Source of the DNA: DTU089 sp002440045
Lineage (GTDB): Bacteria; Bacillota; Clostridia; Oscillospirales; Acutalibacteraceae
Reading direction: 5' to 3'
DNA length: 64,000 bases
Assembly: GCA_937885695.1 (NCBI GenBank)
Contig: CALABP010000081.1
Coordinates: 68,931 to 132,930, forward strand
Part shown: piece after piece, positions 1 through 8,346 of the stretch
How the letters are laid out: each line of letters starts with the position of its first letter
Numbering within the stretch: position 1 is the first letter of the stretch
Notes under the pieces: model-generated
The model's database searches: none
Seen by the model: only the letters and a program-made list of their open reading frames with translations
What the model was told of the DNA's origin: nothing
Program-made: the position numbers and the translations under genes

Positions 1-264
1 GAAAAACAGCCGCTTGAATATCCGAGTGCGGGCAGTACCTTTAAGCGCCCCGAAGGTTATTTTGCGGGCGCGCTTATAGAGCAGTGCGGATTAAAAGGAA
101 AAAGCGTGGGCGGCGCCGAAGTGAGCGAAAAGCACGCGGGATTCATAATCAACAAAAATAACGCAACGTCAAACGATATAAAAGCGTTAATTGAGCTTGT
201 GAAAGAAACTGTTTTTAAAGAAACAGGCGTTCTTCTTGAAGCGGAAGTCAGGAATTTGGAATAA
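1..264 (+). CDS. murB: UDP-N-acetylenolpyruvoylglucosamine reductase, C-terminal part
   Basis: The gene enters from the left edge; 87 codons remain, open from base 1 to a TAA. MurB is the NADPH- and FAD-dependent cytoplasmic reductase that makes UDP-N-acetylmuramic acid for peptidoglycan. The visible part matches the MurB C-terminal substrate-binding domain: 'AGSTFKRP' near the start (the catalytic-Ser region), 'AGALIEQCGLKG', 'VGGAEVSEKHAGFI' and 'NATSNDIKALI'. The stop is one base before whiA. In many Firmicutes murB is followed by rapZ, yvcK and whiA; here rapZ and yvcK are not between them. Confidence 0.93.
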   Translation, partial: EKQPLEYPSAGSTFKRPEGYFAGALIEQCGLKGKSVGGAEVSEKHAGFIINKNNATSNDIKALIELVKETVFKETGVLLEAEVRNLE

Positions 265-265
265 T

Positions 266-1171
266 ATGTCTTTTTCAGCAGATATAAAAAATGAACTTTG
301 CGGCGTAACACCTACGCAATGTTGCCTGAAAGCGGAGGCTTTCGGGCTTTTGCTTTTCGGAAGAAGCTTTAGTTTAAACGAAATTTCTTTTATGACAGAG
401 CAAAAAAGCGTTGCCATGCGCTATTGCGACACCGTAAGAACGCTTACGGGAGTTATACCCGTTATTTCATGTTCAAAGGCGGGCAACTACAAAATAAGAA
501 TAGAGTCCCCCGAGGACAGAAAAAAACTGCTTCTCTTTTTCGGCTATACAGGCAAAGAGCTTGCGCTCAGAGTGAATTTTTCAAACTTTGAAAACAACGA
601 CGAAGAATGCTGCTTTAAATCGTTTATACGCGGCGCGTTTCTCGCCTGCGGAAGCGTCTCTAACCCCGAAAAGGATTATCACCTTGAATTCAGCGTTGCA
701 AAATCAAAGCTTTGCGACGACCTTATGACGGTAATAGAAGAAGCGGGGCTTAAAGTTAAAAAGCTCAGGCGAAGCAACGGCTATTTGCTTTATTGCAAGG
801 ACGCCGACGGAATTGAAGATTTTATCGGCGCCATGGGTGCAAACGGCGCGTTTTTTGTTATGATGGAAACGCGCGCGTTCAAAACCGTAAAAAACCGAAT
901 TAACAGGCGAATGAATTTTGAAGCGGCAAACCTTTCAAGAACGATTGAAACGGGTATGAATCAAATTGATTTAATAAACGACGTGCTTAAAAAAATAAGC
1001 CTTGACGATATGACCGAGGACTTAGCCCAGCTTTCTTTATTGCGGCTTGACAACCCCGACCTTTCGCTTGACGCATTGGGAAAGCTTATGAACCCGCCCA
1101 TGTCGCGCTCCGCCGTGAGCAGACGTTTTAAAAAGCTCAGGGATATTAAAAAGGAAGTCGAAAACAGATGA
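266..1171 (+). CDS. whiA: DNA-binding protein WhiA
   Basis: A 301-aa WhiA, the usual length. The family joins an N-terminal domain related to LAGLIDADG homing endonucleases to a C-terminal helix-turn-helix; in Firmicutes it affects division and chromosome segregation, and in Streptomyces it controls sporulation. The start 'MSFSADIKNELCG' is typical of the family. The C-terminus carries the WhiA HTH signature ('LDALGKLMNPPMSRSAVSRR', about residues 262-285). I chose ATG 266 rather than an upstream in-frame ATG at 236 because it begins at the conserved N-terminus and follows the murB stop by one base. Its stop overlaps the next gene, suggesting translational coupling. Confidence 0.95.
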   Translation: MSFSADIKNELCGVTPTQCCLKAEAFGLLLFGRSFSLNEISFMTEQKSVAMRYCDTVRTLTGVIPVISCSKAGNYKIRIESPEDRKKLLLFFGYTGKELALRVNFSNFENNDEECCFKSFIRGAFLACGSVSNPEKDYHLEFSVAKSKLCDDLMTVIEEAGLKVKKLRRSNGYLLYCKDADGIEDFIGAMGANGAFFVMMETRAFKTVKNRINRRMNFEAANLSRTIETGMNQIDLINDVLKKISLDDMTEDLAQLSLLRLDNPDLSLDALGKLMNPPMSRSAVSRRFKKLRDIKKEVENR

Positions 1172-2133
1172 GAGAATTTGTTATAGGTGAAAACGACGCA
1201 AATCAGCGGCTCGACAAATATATCTCAAAGGCTTTTCCGCTTATACCGAAGTCGCTTATGTATAAATACATAAGAAGCAAAAGAATAAAGGTCAACTCTA
1301 AAAAATGCGATATAGGCTTTAAGCTTCAAAAGGGCGACGTCGTATCTCTTTATATAAACGACGAATTTTTTGCTCCGAAAGCCCCTAAATACGACTTTAT
1401 GGGTGCGGGCAAAAACCTTTCTATTGTTTATGAGGACGAAAATATTTTGCTTGCCGACAAACCCGTCGGGCTTCTTTCGCACCCCGACGCCGACGAATAT
1501 AACGACACCGCAATAACAAGAATAAAGCGCTATCTTTATGAAAAGCACGAGTATTGCCCCGAAAACGAAATGTCGTTTGCACCGGCACTTGTGAACAGAA
1601 TAGACCGAAACACCGCGGGAATAATAATTGCCGCAAAAAATGCCGAAGCTTTAAGAATTTTGAACGAAAAGCTTAAAAACCGCGAGCTTCACAAGCTTTA
1701 TCTTTGCGTTGTAATAGGAAAGCTTCAAAAAGAAAGCGGCGTTCTTAAAGACAGTCTTCAAAAAAACGAAAAGCAAAACAAGGTTTACGTTTCAAAGGGT
1801 GCTTCCGCAAACGCCAAAAGCATTTCGACAAAATACAGGGTGCTCGGTTATAAAAACGGACTTTCGCTTATTGAAGTGGAGCTTCTTACAGGAAGAACCC
1901 ACCAGATAAGAGCGCACTTTGCCTTTTACGGCCACCCGCTTCTCGGCGACGGAAAATACGGCACAAACGCCGAAAACAAGCGCTTCGGCGGATATAAAAA
2001 GCAATTTCTTTATTCGTATAAGCTTATTTTCGACTTTAAAACCGACGCAGGCATTCTTAATTATCTTAACAAAAAAGAATTTGAAGTGGAAAACGTGTGG
2101 TTTAAAGATGCGTTTTTTAACGGTGAAATCTAA
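1168..2133 (+). CDS. RluA-family 23S rRNA/tRNA pseudouridine synthase
   Basis: A 321-aa pseudouridine synthase of the RluA/RluC/RluD group. Residues 1-65 form an S4 RNA-binding domain ('ANQRLDKYISKAFPLIPKSL'). The catalytic domain follows, with the catalytic Asp at about residue 146 in 'NRIDRNTAG' (the family usually has HRLDxxTSG, so Asn replaces His) and the 'LLTGRTHQIRAH' motif near residue 240. The start overlaps the whiA stop (ATGA), with an AAGGAAG ribosome site inside whiA. Which uridine is modified cannot be told from the sequence. Confidence 0.92.
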   Translation: MREFVIGENDANQRLDKYISKAFPLIPKSLMYKYIRSKRIKVNSKKCDIGFKLQKGDVVSLYINDEFFAPKAPKYDFMGAGKNLSIVYEDENILLADKPVGLLSHPDADEYNDTAITRIKRYLYEKHEYCPENEMSFAPALVNRIDRNTAGIIIAAKNAEALRILNEKLKNRELHKLYLCVVIGKLQKESGVLKDSLQKNEKQNKVYVSKGASANAKSISTKYRVLGYKNGLSLIEVELLTGRTHQIRAHFAFYGHPLLGDGKYGTNAENKRFGGYKKQFLYSYKLIFDFKTDAGILNYLNKKEFEVENVWFKDAFFNGEI

Positions 2134-2191
2134 ACGCGGCGGTAAAAAATGCCCCAGAAAACGAACTTTCAACTAAAATACATTTCATCAC

Positions 2192-2228
2192 AAAAAATCG
2201 GACTGTAAAAATTACAGCCCGATTTTTT
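2192..2228. terminator. bidirectional intrinsic terminator
   Basis: An A-rich/T-rich hairpin: AAAAATCGG-A-CTGTAA pairs with TTACAG-C-CCGATTTTT. It ends the murB-whiA-rluA run and can serve in both directions. The remaining bases up to 2377 hold nothing I can name. Confidence 0.8.
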
Positions 2229-2377
2229 ATTCAACACACTCGCGTGAATTTCGCATAATATGGTATTGAATATTCCCGAAGCATATCGGGCGGCGGCTTT
2301 TGCCCTTGAATAACCGCCGAAAAAAGCGCGCAGATTTAAGCACCAAAAGCTTTTCAATCTGCAAAACGCTTTAATGC

Positions 2378-3094
2378 TTACGGTTCACATAAAGCGCCGA
2401 GAACCTTGAAAACAATGTCGTAAAACACATTCGCGTTTTCATCGCTGAAAAGGCTCTCGCGGTAGTCCGACGGTGCGGCGTCGTTCGCGCTGTCGGATAT
2501 TTTCCGTGCGCAAAGAAGCGGCGTATTCATAACGCGGCACACCGAAGCCACCGCGGCGCTTTCCATATCAAACGCCTTAATGCCGAAAGTCTCTTTATAA
2601 TACTGTGCAAGTTTTTTATCCGAAAGGAATATATCGCCTGTGCCGAGAGCGCCGAATTTGAATTTTGCATGGGCGTCCTCCGACTTTTCGTTCGCTTTAA
2701 CCACTGCGTCATAAATAAAACCGCAGGCGTTATAAACATAAACATCCTGTCCGGGCTTTTGTGCGGGCAGCTTGCCGATAGCCGTCATATCAAAATCGCA
2801 CTCGACAAACGACGTTGCGACAATCACGTCGCCCTTTGCAACGCCCGAAACAGCACCGCTCCAGCCGGTGTTTATCACGCCGTCGAATTTAAGCTCGCTC
2901 AAAGCAAGCGCCGCGCCTGTTGCGGCGTTCACCTTGCCTATGCCGAAGCAAAGCGCGGTGACCTCAATCCCCTTATGCGAAAACTTAAAGGCGGGCATTC
3001 CCCTGAAAATAAATTCTTCGGTAATGCGCCGTTCAACACATTTTTTGAACGGCACAAACTCATCTATATCGGCTATCATCAAAAGAAGCTTCAT
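2378..3094 (-). CDS. mtnN: 5'-methylthioadenosine/S-adenosylhomocysteine nucleosidase
   Basis: A 238-aa cytosolic nucleosidase that splits MTA, SAH and 5'-deoxyadenosine to adenine and the ribose product, feeding SAM recycling. Family motifs are all present: Glu12 near the N-terminus, 'GIGKVNAA' (51-58), 'DMESAA' (176-181), and the catalytic Asp201 in 'RKISDSAND'. A strong GGAGGAGA site precedes ATG 3094. It starts just inside the end of the TSCPD gene and is last in the glmU-like-pth-mfd-TSCPD run. The N-terminus is slightly divergent from typical Pfs ('MIADIDEF'). Confidence 0.9.
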   Translation of the reverse strand: MKLLLMIADIDEFVPFKKCVERRITEEFIFRGMPAFKFSHKGIEVTALCFGIGKVNAATGAALALSELKFDGVINTGWSGAVSGVAKGDVIVATSFVECDFDMTAIGKLPAQKPGQDVYVYNACGFIYDAVVKANEKSEDAHAKFKFGALGTGDIFLSDKKLAQYYKETFGIKAFDMESAAVASVCRVMNTPLLCARKISDSANDAAPSDYRESLFSDENANVFYDIVFKVLGALCEP

Positions 3095-3095
3095 A

Positions 3096-3347
3096 TTATT
3101 TCTCCTCCAGAGCCGATTTGAGCGCGCGTGAGAGCTGGTCGGGGCACGAGGTCTGCTTAAATCCGCATTTTATACCTTCAAGGCATTTTATAAGCTCTTC
3201 GGGCTTTTTGCCCTCGGCAAGAGCCGAAATACCTTTAAGGTTGCCGTTGCAGCCGCCCTCGAATTTAACGTTTTTAACCGTGCCGTCCTCAATATCAAAG
3301 CTGATGGTTCTTGAACACGTTCCCTGTGTTTTGTAATCGTAATGCAT
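3096..3347 (-). CDS. TIGR03905-type TSCPD domain protein
   Basis: An 83-aa protein of the small TSCPD family, named after the motif seen here as 'TSCPDQL' near residue 67. The domain also occurs at the end of some class II ribonucleotide reductases, but the free-standing protein has no settled function. Several cysteines (in 'GTCSR', 'GGCNGN', 'KCGFKQTSCPD') suggest metal or redox chemistry. ATG 3347 overlaps the mfd stop by one base, so it is translated from the mfd message. Confidence 0.85.
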   Translation of the reverse strand: MHYDYKTQGTCSRTISFDIEDGTVKNVKFEGGCNGNLKGISALAEGKKPEELIKCLEGIKCGFKQTSCPDQLSRALKSALEEK

Positions 3348-6300
3348 TATAATTCCTCGCTTTCGCTGTTTTTATCATTATTTTCAACTGCTTTGAGCAT
3401 CACCGCAAACGCCTCTTCAATAGCGTCTATGGGCGTTTGTTTCGGGAGCTTTTTAACCGCAATATACGGCTTGTTGCCTGCCGAAACCATTATTCGCCCT
3501 CTGAGCATTTTGCCGAGAAGCGCCACTGCTTTCATATCTATTAACTGCGAATACAAAAGCAGAGAGTCGGATTTTTGACCTATTTCGTATATGCCGAGCT
3601 TTGAAGCGGTGTTTCTTAAGAGTGAAATTTTTATAAGTCCCTCAACGGATTTCGGCGGGTCGCCGTATCTGTCAATAAGCTCGTCTAAGCAATCCGAGGC
3701 GTCCTCCTCGGTTCTTATATCGGCAATCCGTTTATATATAGCAAGCCTTTGCGGCAGGCTTTCGATATAGCTTTCGGGAATGTGCGCGTCAACGCGTATG
3801 TCTATAAGGCAATCCTTTTGAGATTCGGGCGGTATTTCGCCCTTTTCTTCGCTTACGGCTTCGCTTAAAAGGCGCATATACATATCATAACCGACGCTTT
3901 CCATATGGCCGTGCTGCTGAGCGCCGAGAAGGTCGCCCGCGCCCCTTATCTCAAGGTCGCGCATGGCGATTTTGAAGCCAGAGCCGAACTCTGTATATTC
4001 CTTTATCGCTTCAAGCCGCTTTGTGGCGATTTCTGAAAGGCTTTTGTCGCGCCTGAACGTAAAATATGCAAATCCGCGCCGTGACGAACGCCCCACTCTG
4101 CCGCGAATCTGGTGAAGCTGTGCAAGCCCCAGATTTTCGGCGTTTTCTATTATCAGCGTGTTGGCATTGGGAACGTCTACACCCGTTTCGATTATCGTTG
4201 TGCAAACGAGTATATCCGTTTCGCCGTCAAGAAGCGAGCGCCACACCTGAGAAAGCTCCTCTTCGCTCATTTTGCCGTGCGCTACGCTTACATTCGCCTC
4301 CGGAATAAGCTCTTTGACGGTTGCCGCCGTCTTTTCTATCGTTTCGACCTTGTTGTGGAGATAATATACCTGGCCGCCGCGCCTAAGCTCTTTTTTCATA
4401 GCCTCCGAGAGAATCCCCCAGTCGTGTTCAAGCACATAGGTCTGCACCGGGAAGCGGTCAAGCGGTGCTTCTTCGATAACCGACATATCGCGTATGCCTG
4501 ACATAGCCATATTCATGGTTCTCGGTATGGGCGTTGCCGAAAGCGTAAGGCAATCGACCGTTGGATAAAGCTCTTTTAAGCGCTCTTTTTGACCCACGCC
4601 GAAGCGCTGTTCTTCGTCGATTATTATAAGCCCCAAATCCTTAAAGCTTATATCCTTTGAAATAAGCCTGTGCGTGCCGACAATTATATCTATTGAGCCG
4701 CGTTTGAGCTTTTTGACTATATTTTGCGCCTGCTTTTGCGAGCGAAAACGCGAAAGCATTTCTATATTCACGGGGAAGCCCTCAAAACGGCGCATTATCG
4801 TGTTATAGTGCTGAAGCGCAAGTATCGTTGTCGGTACAAGTATTGCGCACTGTTTGCCGTCGGCTATGCACTTAAACGCCGCTCTTAAAGCAACCTCGGT
4901 TTTGCCGAAGCCGACGTCGCCGCAAAGGAGGCGGTCCATAGGATGCGGCTTTTCCATATCGTGCTTTATTTCGTCCGCCGTGCGAAGCTGGTCATCGGTC
5001 TCTTCAAACTCAAAGCGGCGCTCAAAATCGCTTTGCATATCAATATCGGGCGAAAAAGCAAAGCCGTCGGTTTTAAGGCGCTTTGAATAAAGCGCAATAA
5101 GCTCTTTTGCCATACTTTTTGCCGAGGCTTTTACGCGCGCCTTTGCTTTTTCCCAATCCTTGCCGCCGAGCCGCGACAGTTTAAGTGTTTTGCGCTCTTC
5201 GCCCGGGCCTATATATTTTGAAACAAGGTCAAGCTGTGTTACGGGAACATAAAGCGCGTCGCCCTTGTCGTATTTTATTTTGATGTAGTCTTTAATAAGC
5301 CCGCCGACTTCCATCTTCTGAATGCCTTCAAAAACGCCTATACCGTGAACGGCGTGCACAACATAGTCGCCGCGCGTAAGCTCTTCAAGACTTTGCACCG
5401 CGTCAGCCGCTTTAAAAGCCTTGCGCCTTTTTGAGTTTGAAACGGAATTTGCTTTGCCGTATGTTATTATTTCAAACTTTTCTTTCGGATAAGTAAAGCC
5501 GCCGCTGACGCCGCCCGCCGTGACGGACACTGTTTTTTGCGGGAACTCCGCCGGGAGCACGCCGAAATAAAGCGCTTTTATATCTTCGTTTTCAAGCGCT
5601 TCGCAAAGCGACTTTGCCGCCTTTTCGGTGCCGGCGTTTATTATGCATTTTACGCCCCTTGAAATTGCGGGTCTTATATCGTCAAGAAGCACCTGGAGCG
5701 TTCCGTTCCACGTCGGAAGCTGCTGTGCGTTAAAGGTTGTAAGCGATTTTACGGGCGTGTCAAAGCTCCCGCGCGGGAGAGAGTCCACATAAAATGCCTT
5801 TCTTTCTTCATAAAGGGCAAATATTTCGCTTTGCGTCAGCGCAAATTTATCAAGCCCCGAAGCGAGCACGCCGTTTTCAAACTGCGCCTTTATTTCTTCG
5901 TTTAAAAGCTTTGAGTTGTTTTTTATGCTGTCTTTTACCGCCGAGCTTTCAATAACAAAAAGCATATCGTCTTTGCAATAGTCAAATATTGACTCGGGCT
6001 TTTTGTAGGCGAGCGAAAGATATTTGTCGGTATTTGTGATTTTAACGCCGTTTTTTAAAAGCTCAAGGTCTTTTAAAAGCGTCTCTTTTGCTTTTTTGGA
6101 GCCTTTGCCCGAAAGCCCCTTTATAAAGGCTTCAAGCTTTTCTTTAAACTCTTCGTCGCTGTCAAAAAGAATTTCAGACGACGGCGAAATTCTGCATTCG
6201 TCAATAATATCCGTGCGGCGCTGGCTTGACGGGTCAAACTCCGAAACAGTGTCTACACAGTCGCCCCAAAGCTCTATTCTTACGGGATTTTCGGCGTTAA

Positions 6301-6859
6301 TCGGGAAAAAGTCCACAATTCCGCCGCGGCGTGCAAACTGCCCCGCACCCTCTACGGTATCGGCGCGCGAAAAGCCCGCTTTTAAAAGCACATCCACAAG
6401 CTTTTCGGGCGTAATTTCATAATCGGCGGTTATTTTAAGCGTGCGTTTTATAAGGCTTTCTTTAGGCAAGGGCAACTGCATTGCCGCCTCGGCGCTGCAC
6501 GCAATAACGGAATAGCTGCCGTCAACAATTTTCGAGAGCGTTTTAAGTCTCATATGCTCAAATTCCTTTGAGCGGTTCTCAAGGCTGTTAAAAGAATAAT
6601 CCCTTGCGGGGAAAAGAAACGCTTTTTCTTTATTGCCGCAAAACTCGTTAATATCGTTAACGAATTTTGTCGCCGCGCCCTCCGAGGGCAAAATGACAAT
6701 AGCTCTGCGAAGAGTATCCTCGCAAAGCGAATGTATAAGATGCGCCTTCGGCGTAGGCGGAAGCCCCGTAATACCCGAGGGCGCCACGCCTGAATTTATA
6801 TACCGAAGAACATCAAGGTATTCCTGACAGTCTTTTAAAAGCTTAGAATAACATGACAT
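3347..6859 (-). CDS. mfd: transcription-repair coupling factor
   Basis: At 1170 aa this is a full-length Mfd. It removes RNA polymerase stalled at DNA lesions and recruits UvrA. Order: UvrB-like N-terminal modules, RNA-polymerase interaction domain near residues 490-580 ('GDYVVHAVHGIGVFEG'), RecG-like translocase with Walker A 'GDVGFGKTE' near 650 and 'DEEQRFG' near 750, helicase motif VI ('QIRGRVGRS'), then the TRCF C-terminal domain. The start has only a weak ribosome site ('AACAAAAAT'), nine bases after the pth stop, so coupling to pth is likely. The order pth-mfd is the same as spoVC-mfd in Bacillus. Confidence 0.97.
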   Translation of the reverse strand: MSCYSKLLKDCQEYLDVLRYINSGVAPSGITGLPPTPKAHLIHSLCEDTLRRAIVILPSEGAATKFVNDINEFCGNKEKAFLFPARDYSFNSLENRSKEFEHMRLKTLSKIVDGSYSVIACSAEAAMQLPLPKESLIKRTLKITADYEITPEKLVDVLLKAGFSRADTVEGAGQFARRGGIVDFFPINAENPVRIELWGDCVDTVSEFDPSSQRRTDIIDECRISPSSEILFDSDEEFKEKLEAFIKGLSGKGSKKAKETLLKDLELLKNGVKITNTDKYLSLAYKKPESIFDYCKDDMLFVIESSAVKDSIKNNSKLLNEEIKAQFENGVLASGLDKFALTQSEIFALYEERKAFYVDSLPRGSFDTPVKSLTTFNAQQLPTWNGTLQVLLDDIRPAISRGVKCIINAGTEKAAKSLCEALENEDIKALYFGVLPAEFPQKTVSVTAGGVSGGFTYPKEKFEIITYGKANSVSNSKRRKAFKAADAVQSLEELTRGDYVVHAVHGIGVFEGIQKMEVGGLIKDYIKIKYDKGDALYVPVTQLDLVSKYIGPGEERKTLKLSRLGGKDWEKAKARVKASAKSMAKELIALYSKRLKTDGFAFSPDIDMQSDFERRFEFEETDDQLRTADEIKHDMEKPHPMDRLLCGDVGFGKTEVALRAAFKCIADGKQCAILVPTTILALQHYNTIMRRFEGFPVNIEMLSRFRSQKQAQNIVKKLKRGSIDIIVGTHRLISKDISFKDLGLIIIDEEQRFGVGQKERLKELYPTVDCLTLSATPIPRTMNMAMSGIRDMSVIEEAPLDRFPVQTYVLEHDWGILSEAMKKELRRGGQVYYLHNKVETIEKTAATVKELIPEANVSVAHGKMSEEELSQVWRSLLDGETDILVCTTIIETGVDVPNANTLIIENAENLGLAQLHQIRGRVGRSSRRGFAYFTFRRDKSLSEIATKRLEAIKEYTEFGSGFKIAMRDLEIRGAGDLLGAQQHGHMESVGYDMYMRLLSEAVSEEKGEIPPESQKDCLIDIRVDAHIPESYIESLPQRLAIYKRIADIRTEEDASDCLDELIDRYGDPPKSVEGLIKISLLRNTASKLGIYEIGQKSDSLLLYSQLIDMKAVALLGKMLRGRIMVSAGNKPYIAVKKLPKQTPIDAIEEAFAVMLKAVENNDKNSESEEL

Positions 6860-6868
6860 ATTTTTGTT

Positions 6869-7471
6869 TTATGAATTATATTTTGACATTGCGCCGTCAA
6901 TGTCGCCGTCGAGAATAAGCGGCAATGCGTCGCAGGCTTTTTCTATTGCGCCGCGCATTTTCGGCACATCCGCTTTCGGAAAATTGCCGAGCACCCAATC
7001 GGCAAGGTCGCTGTCTTCGGAAGGCTTTGCACCCACGCCGAGCTTTATTCTCGGAAAATTTTCGCTTCCTAAATGCGCTATTATGCTTTTAATTCCGTTG
7101 TGGCCGCCCGCAGAGCCCTTGCGCCTTATGCGAATGCGCCCGGGTTCAAGCGAAATATCGTCAAAAATAACGACAATATTTTCAGGCGGAATTTTATAGA
7201 ATGCGGCACATTCTTTAATCGCCTCGCCCGAATTGTTCATCATGGTTTGCGGCTTCATAACGATACAGCGATGAGTGCCGATATATGTATCGCCGATAAG
7301 CGCGTGAAATTTGAGCTTTTTCGCCTTGAAATTATATTTGTCTTCAAGCCTTGTTACGCACAAAAAGCCCGCGTTATGGCGTGTTGTTTCGTATTTTGCA
7401 CCGGGGTTGCCCAAACCTGCTATGAGATATTCATAGGTTGAGCCGCCCGCTTCTTTCTTTTTGCCGAACAT
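6869..7471 (-). CDS. pth: peptidyl-tRNA hydrolase
   Basis: A 200-aa Pth (SpoVC in Bacillus), which frees tRNA from peptidyl-tRNA dropped by ribosomes. The motif 'GLGNPGAKYETTRHNAGF' includes the catalytic His at residue 32; 'KPQTMMNNSGEA' and 'GSAGGHNGIKSI' are the other family blocks. The N-terminus is about ten residues longer than usual ('MFGKKKEAGGSTYE'). ATG 7471 overlaps the stop of the upstream acetyltransferase by one base. With mfd it forms the conserved spoVC-mfd pair. Confidence 0.95.
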   Translation of the reverse strand: MFGKKKEAGGSTYEYLIAGLGNPGAKYETTRHNAGFLCVTRLEDKYNFKAKKLKFHALIGDTYIGTHRCIVMKPQTMMNNSGEAIKECAAFYKIPPENIVVIFDDISLEPGRIRIRRKGSAGGHNGIKSIIAHLGSENFPRIKLGVGAKPSEDSDLADWVLGNFPKADVPKMRGAIEKACDALPLILDGDIDGAMSKYNS

Positions 7472-8172
7472 TATTTATTCTCCGCTGTGTGCTGGCGTTT
7501 ATACGGCTTTTTAATGTTGACCCAATCTTCTTTTATAACCTCGCGTTCGCGCGCTATTGCAAGAGCGTTATCGGGAACATCCTTTGTTATTGTCGAGCCT
7601 GCCGCGGTGAAGGCGTTTTCGCCGACCGTTACGGGCGCTATAAGATTTGTGTTGCAGCCGATAAACGCACCGTCTTTAACCGTTGTGCGCGATTTGTTTC
7701 TGCCGTCGTAATTGACGGTAACGCACCCGCAGCCGAAGTTAACGTCTTTGCCGACGTCGCTGTCGCCCACATAAAGCAGATGCGGCAATTTGCTGCCCTC
7801 GTCAACGGTTGAATTTTTAACCTCGACAAAATTGCCTATGTGAACCCTGTCGGCAATTGAAGAGCCGGGTCTTATGTGAACAAACGGGCCTGCCGTAACG
7901 CCCGCCCCTATTTTTGACGAAAAGCTTTGCGTGTTGTTAAGAGACGTGTCGTTGCCGACCGTTGTGTCGCATATATATGAATTGGGGCCTATCACGGCAT
8001 TTTCGCCTATAACGGATGAGCCGAGAATTAAAGTGTTCGGCAAAATGAGCGTGCCCTTGCCGATTGTAACGCTCTCTTCGATAATAACGCCGTCATAACA
8101 AGGGATTTTAACGCCGTTTTCGATAAGCTTGTTTATAACCGAAAGTCTTTGTTCGTTTGTCATATTTAGCAT
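7471..8172 (-). CDS. stand-alone GlmU-type acetyltransferase (left-handed beta-helix)
   Basis: A 233-aa protein built almost entirely of hexapeptide repeats. It matches the C-terminal acetyltransferase half of GlmU: 'VHIRPGSSIADRVHIGNFVE' , 'LPHLLYVGD' (catalytic His and Tyr of the GlmU series), 'CVTVNYDG' and 'NTNLIAPVTVG'. GlmU makes UDP-GlcNAc by acetylating glucosamine-1-P and then adding UMP. The roughly 230-residue N-terminal uridylyltransferase domain is absent and the upstream bases are non-coding, so this is not a window artefact. Its position directly ahead of pth-mfd is that of gcaD (glmU)-prs-spoVC-mfd in Bacillus, with prs also missing. A separate uridylyltransferase elsewhere, or a different substrate, would be needed. 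Confidence 0.8.
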   Translation of the reverse strand: MLNMTNEQRLSVINKLIENGVKIPCYDGVIIEESVTIGKGTLILPNTLILGSSVIGENAVIGPNSYICDTTVGNDTSLNNTQSFSSKIGAGVTAGPFVHIRPGSSIADRVHIGNFVEVKNSTVDEGSKLPHLLYVGDSDVGKDVNFGCGCVTVNYDGRNKSRTTVKDGAFIGCNTNLIAPVTVGENAFTAAGSTITKDVPDNALAIAREREVIKEDWVNIKKPYKRQHTAENK

Positions 8173-8243
8173 ATTAACATCTCCTCCGTCTTTTTGCAGA
8201 TAATTAATATATCATAGTATATGCTTTTTTTCAAGCTATATTA

Positions 8244-8288
8244 TATCAAAAACTTTAACCCGTTTTGTATCAAAAACTTTAACCCGTT
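8244..8288. repeat. two perfect 21-bp direct repeats upstream of a promoter
   Basis: The unit beginning TATCAAAAACTTTAACCCGT occurs at 8244-8264 and again at 8268-8288, a 24-bp period, directly abutting the -35 box of the PAP2 gene promoter. The position suits an activator or repressor binding site. It also lies 70-120 bases upstream of the divergent acetyltransferase gene. Confidence 0.7.
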
Positions 8289-8289
8289 G

Positions 8290-8318
8290 TTGACTTTTCG
8301 CTTTTCAGATAGTACAAT
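8290..8318 (+). promoter_or_regulatory. sigma-A promoter of the PAP2 gene
   Basis: TTGACT at 8290-8295 and TACAAT at 8313-8318 with a 17-bp spacer, 28 bases before the AAAGGAG ribosome site of the gene at 8347. Confidence 0.65.
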
Positions 8319-8346
8319 AAGTAATCATCGGTAAAGGAGTTCTGTT

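Noticed and set aside
2669..3131. Plus-strand frames opposite the nucleosidase gene
   Set aside because: Shadows of mtnN and of the TSCPD gene without ribosome sites.
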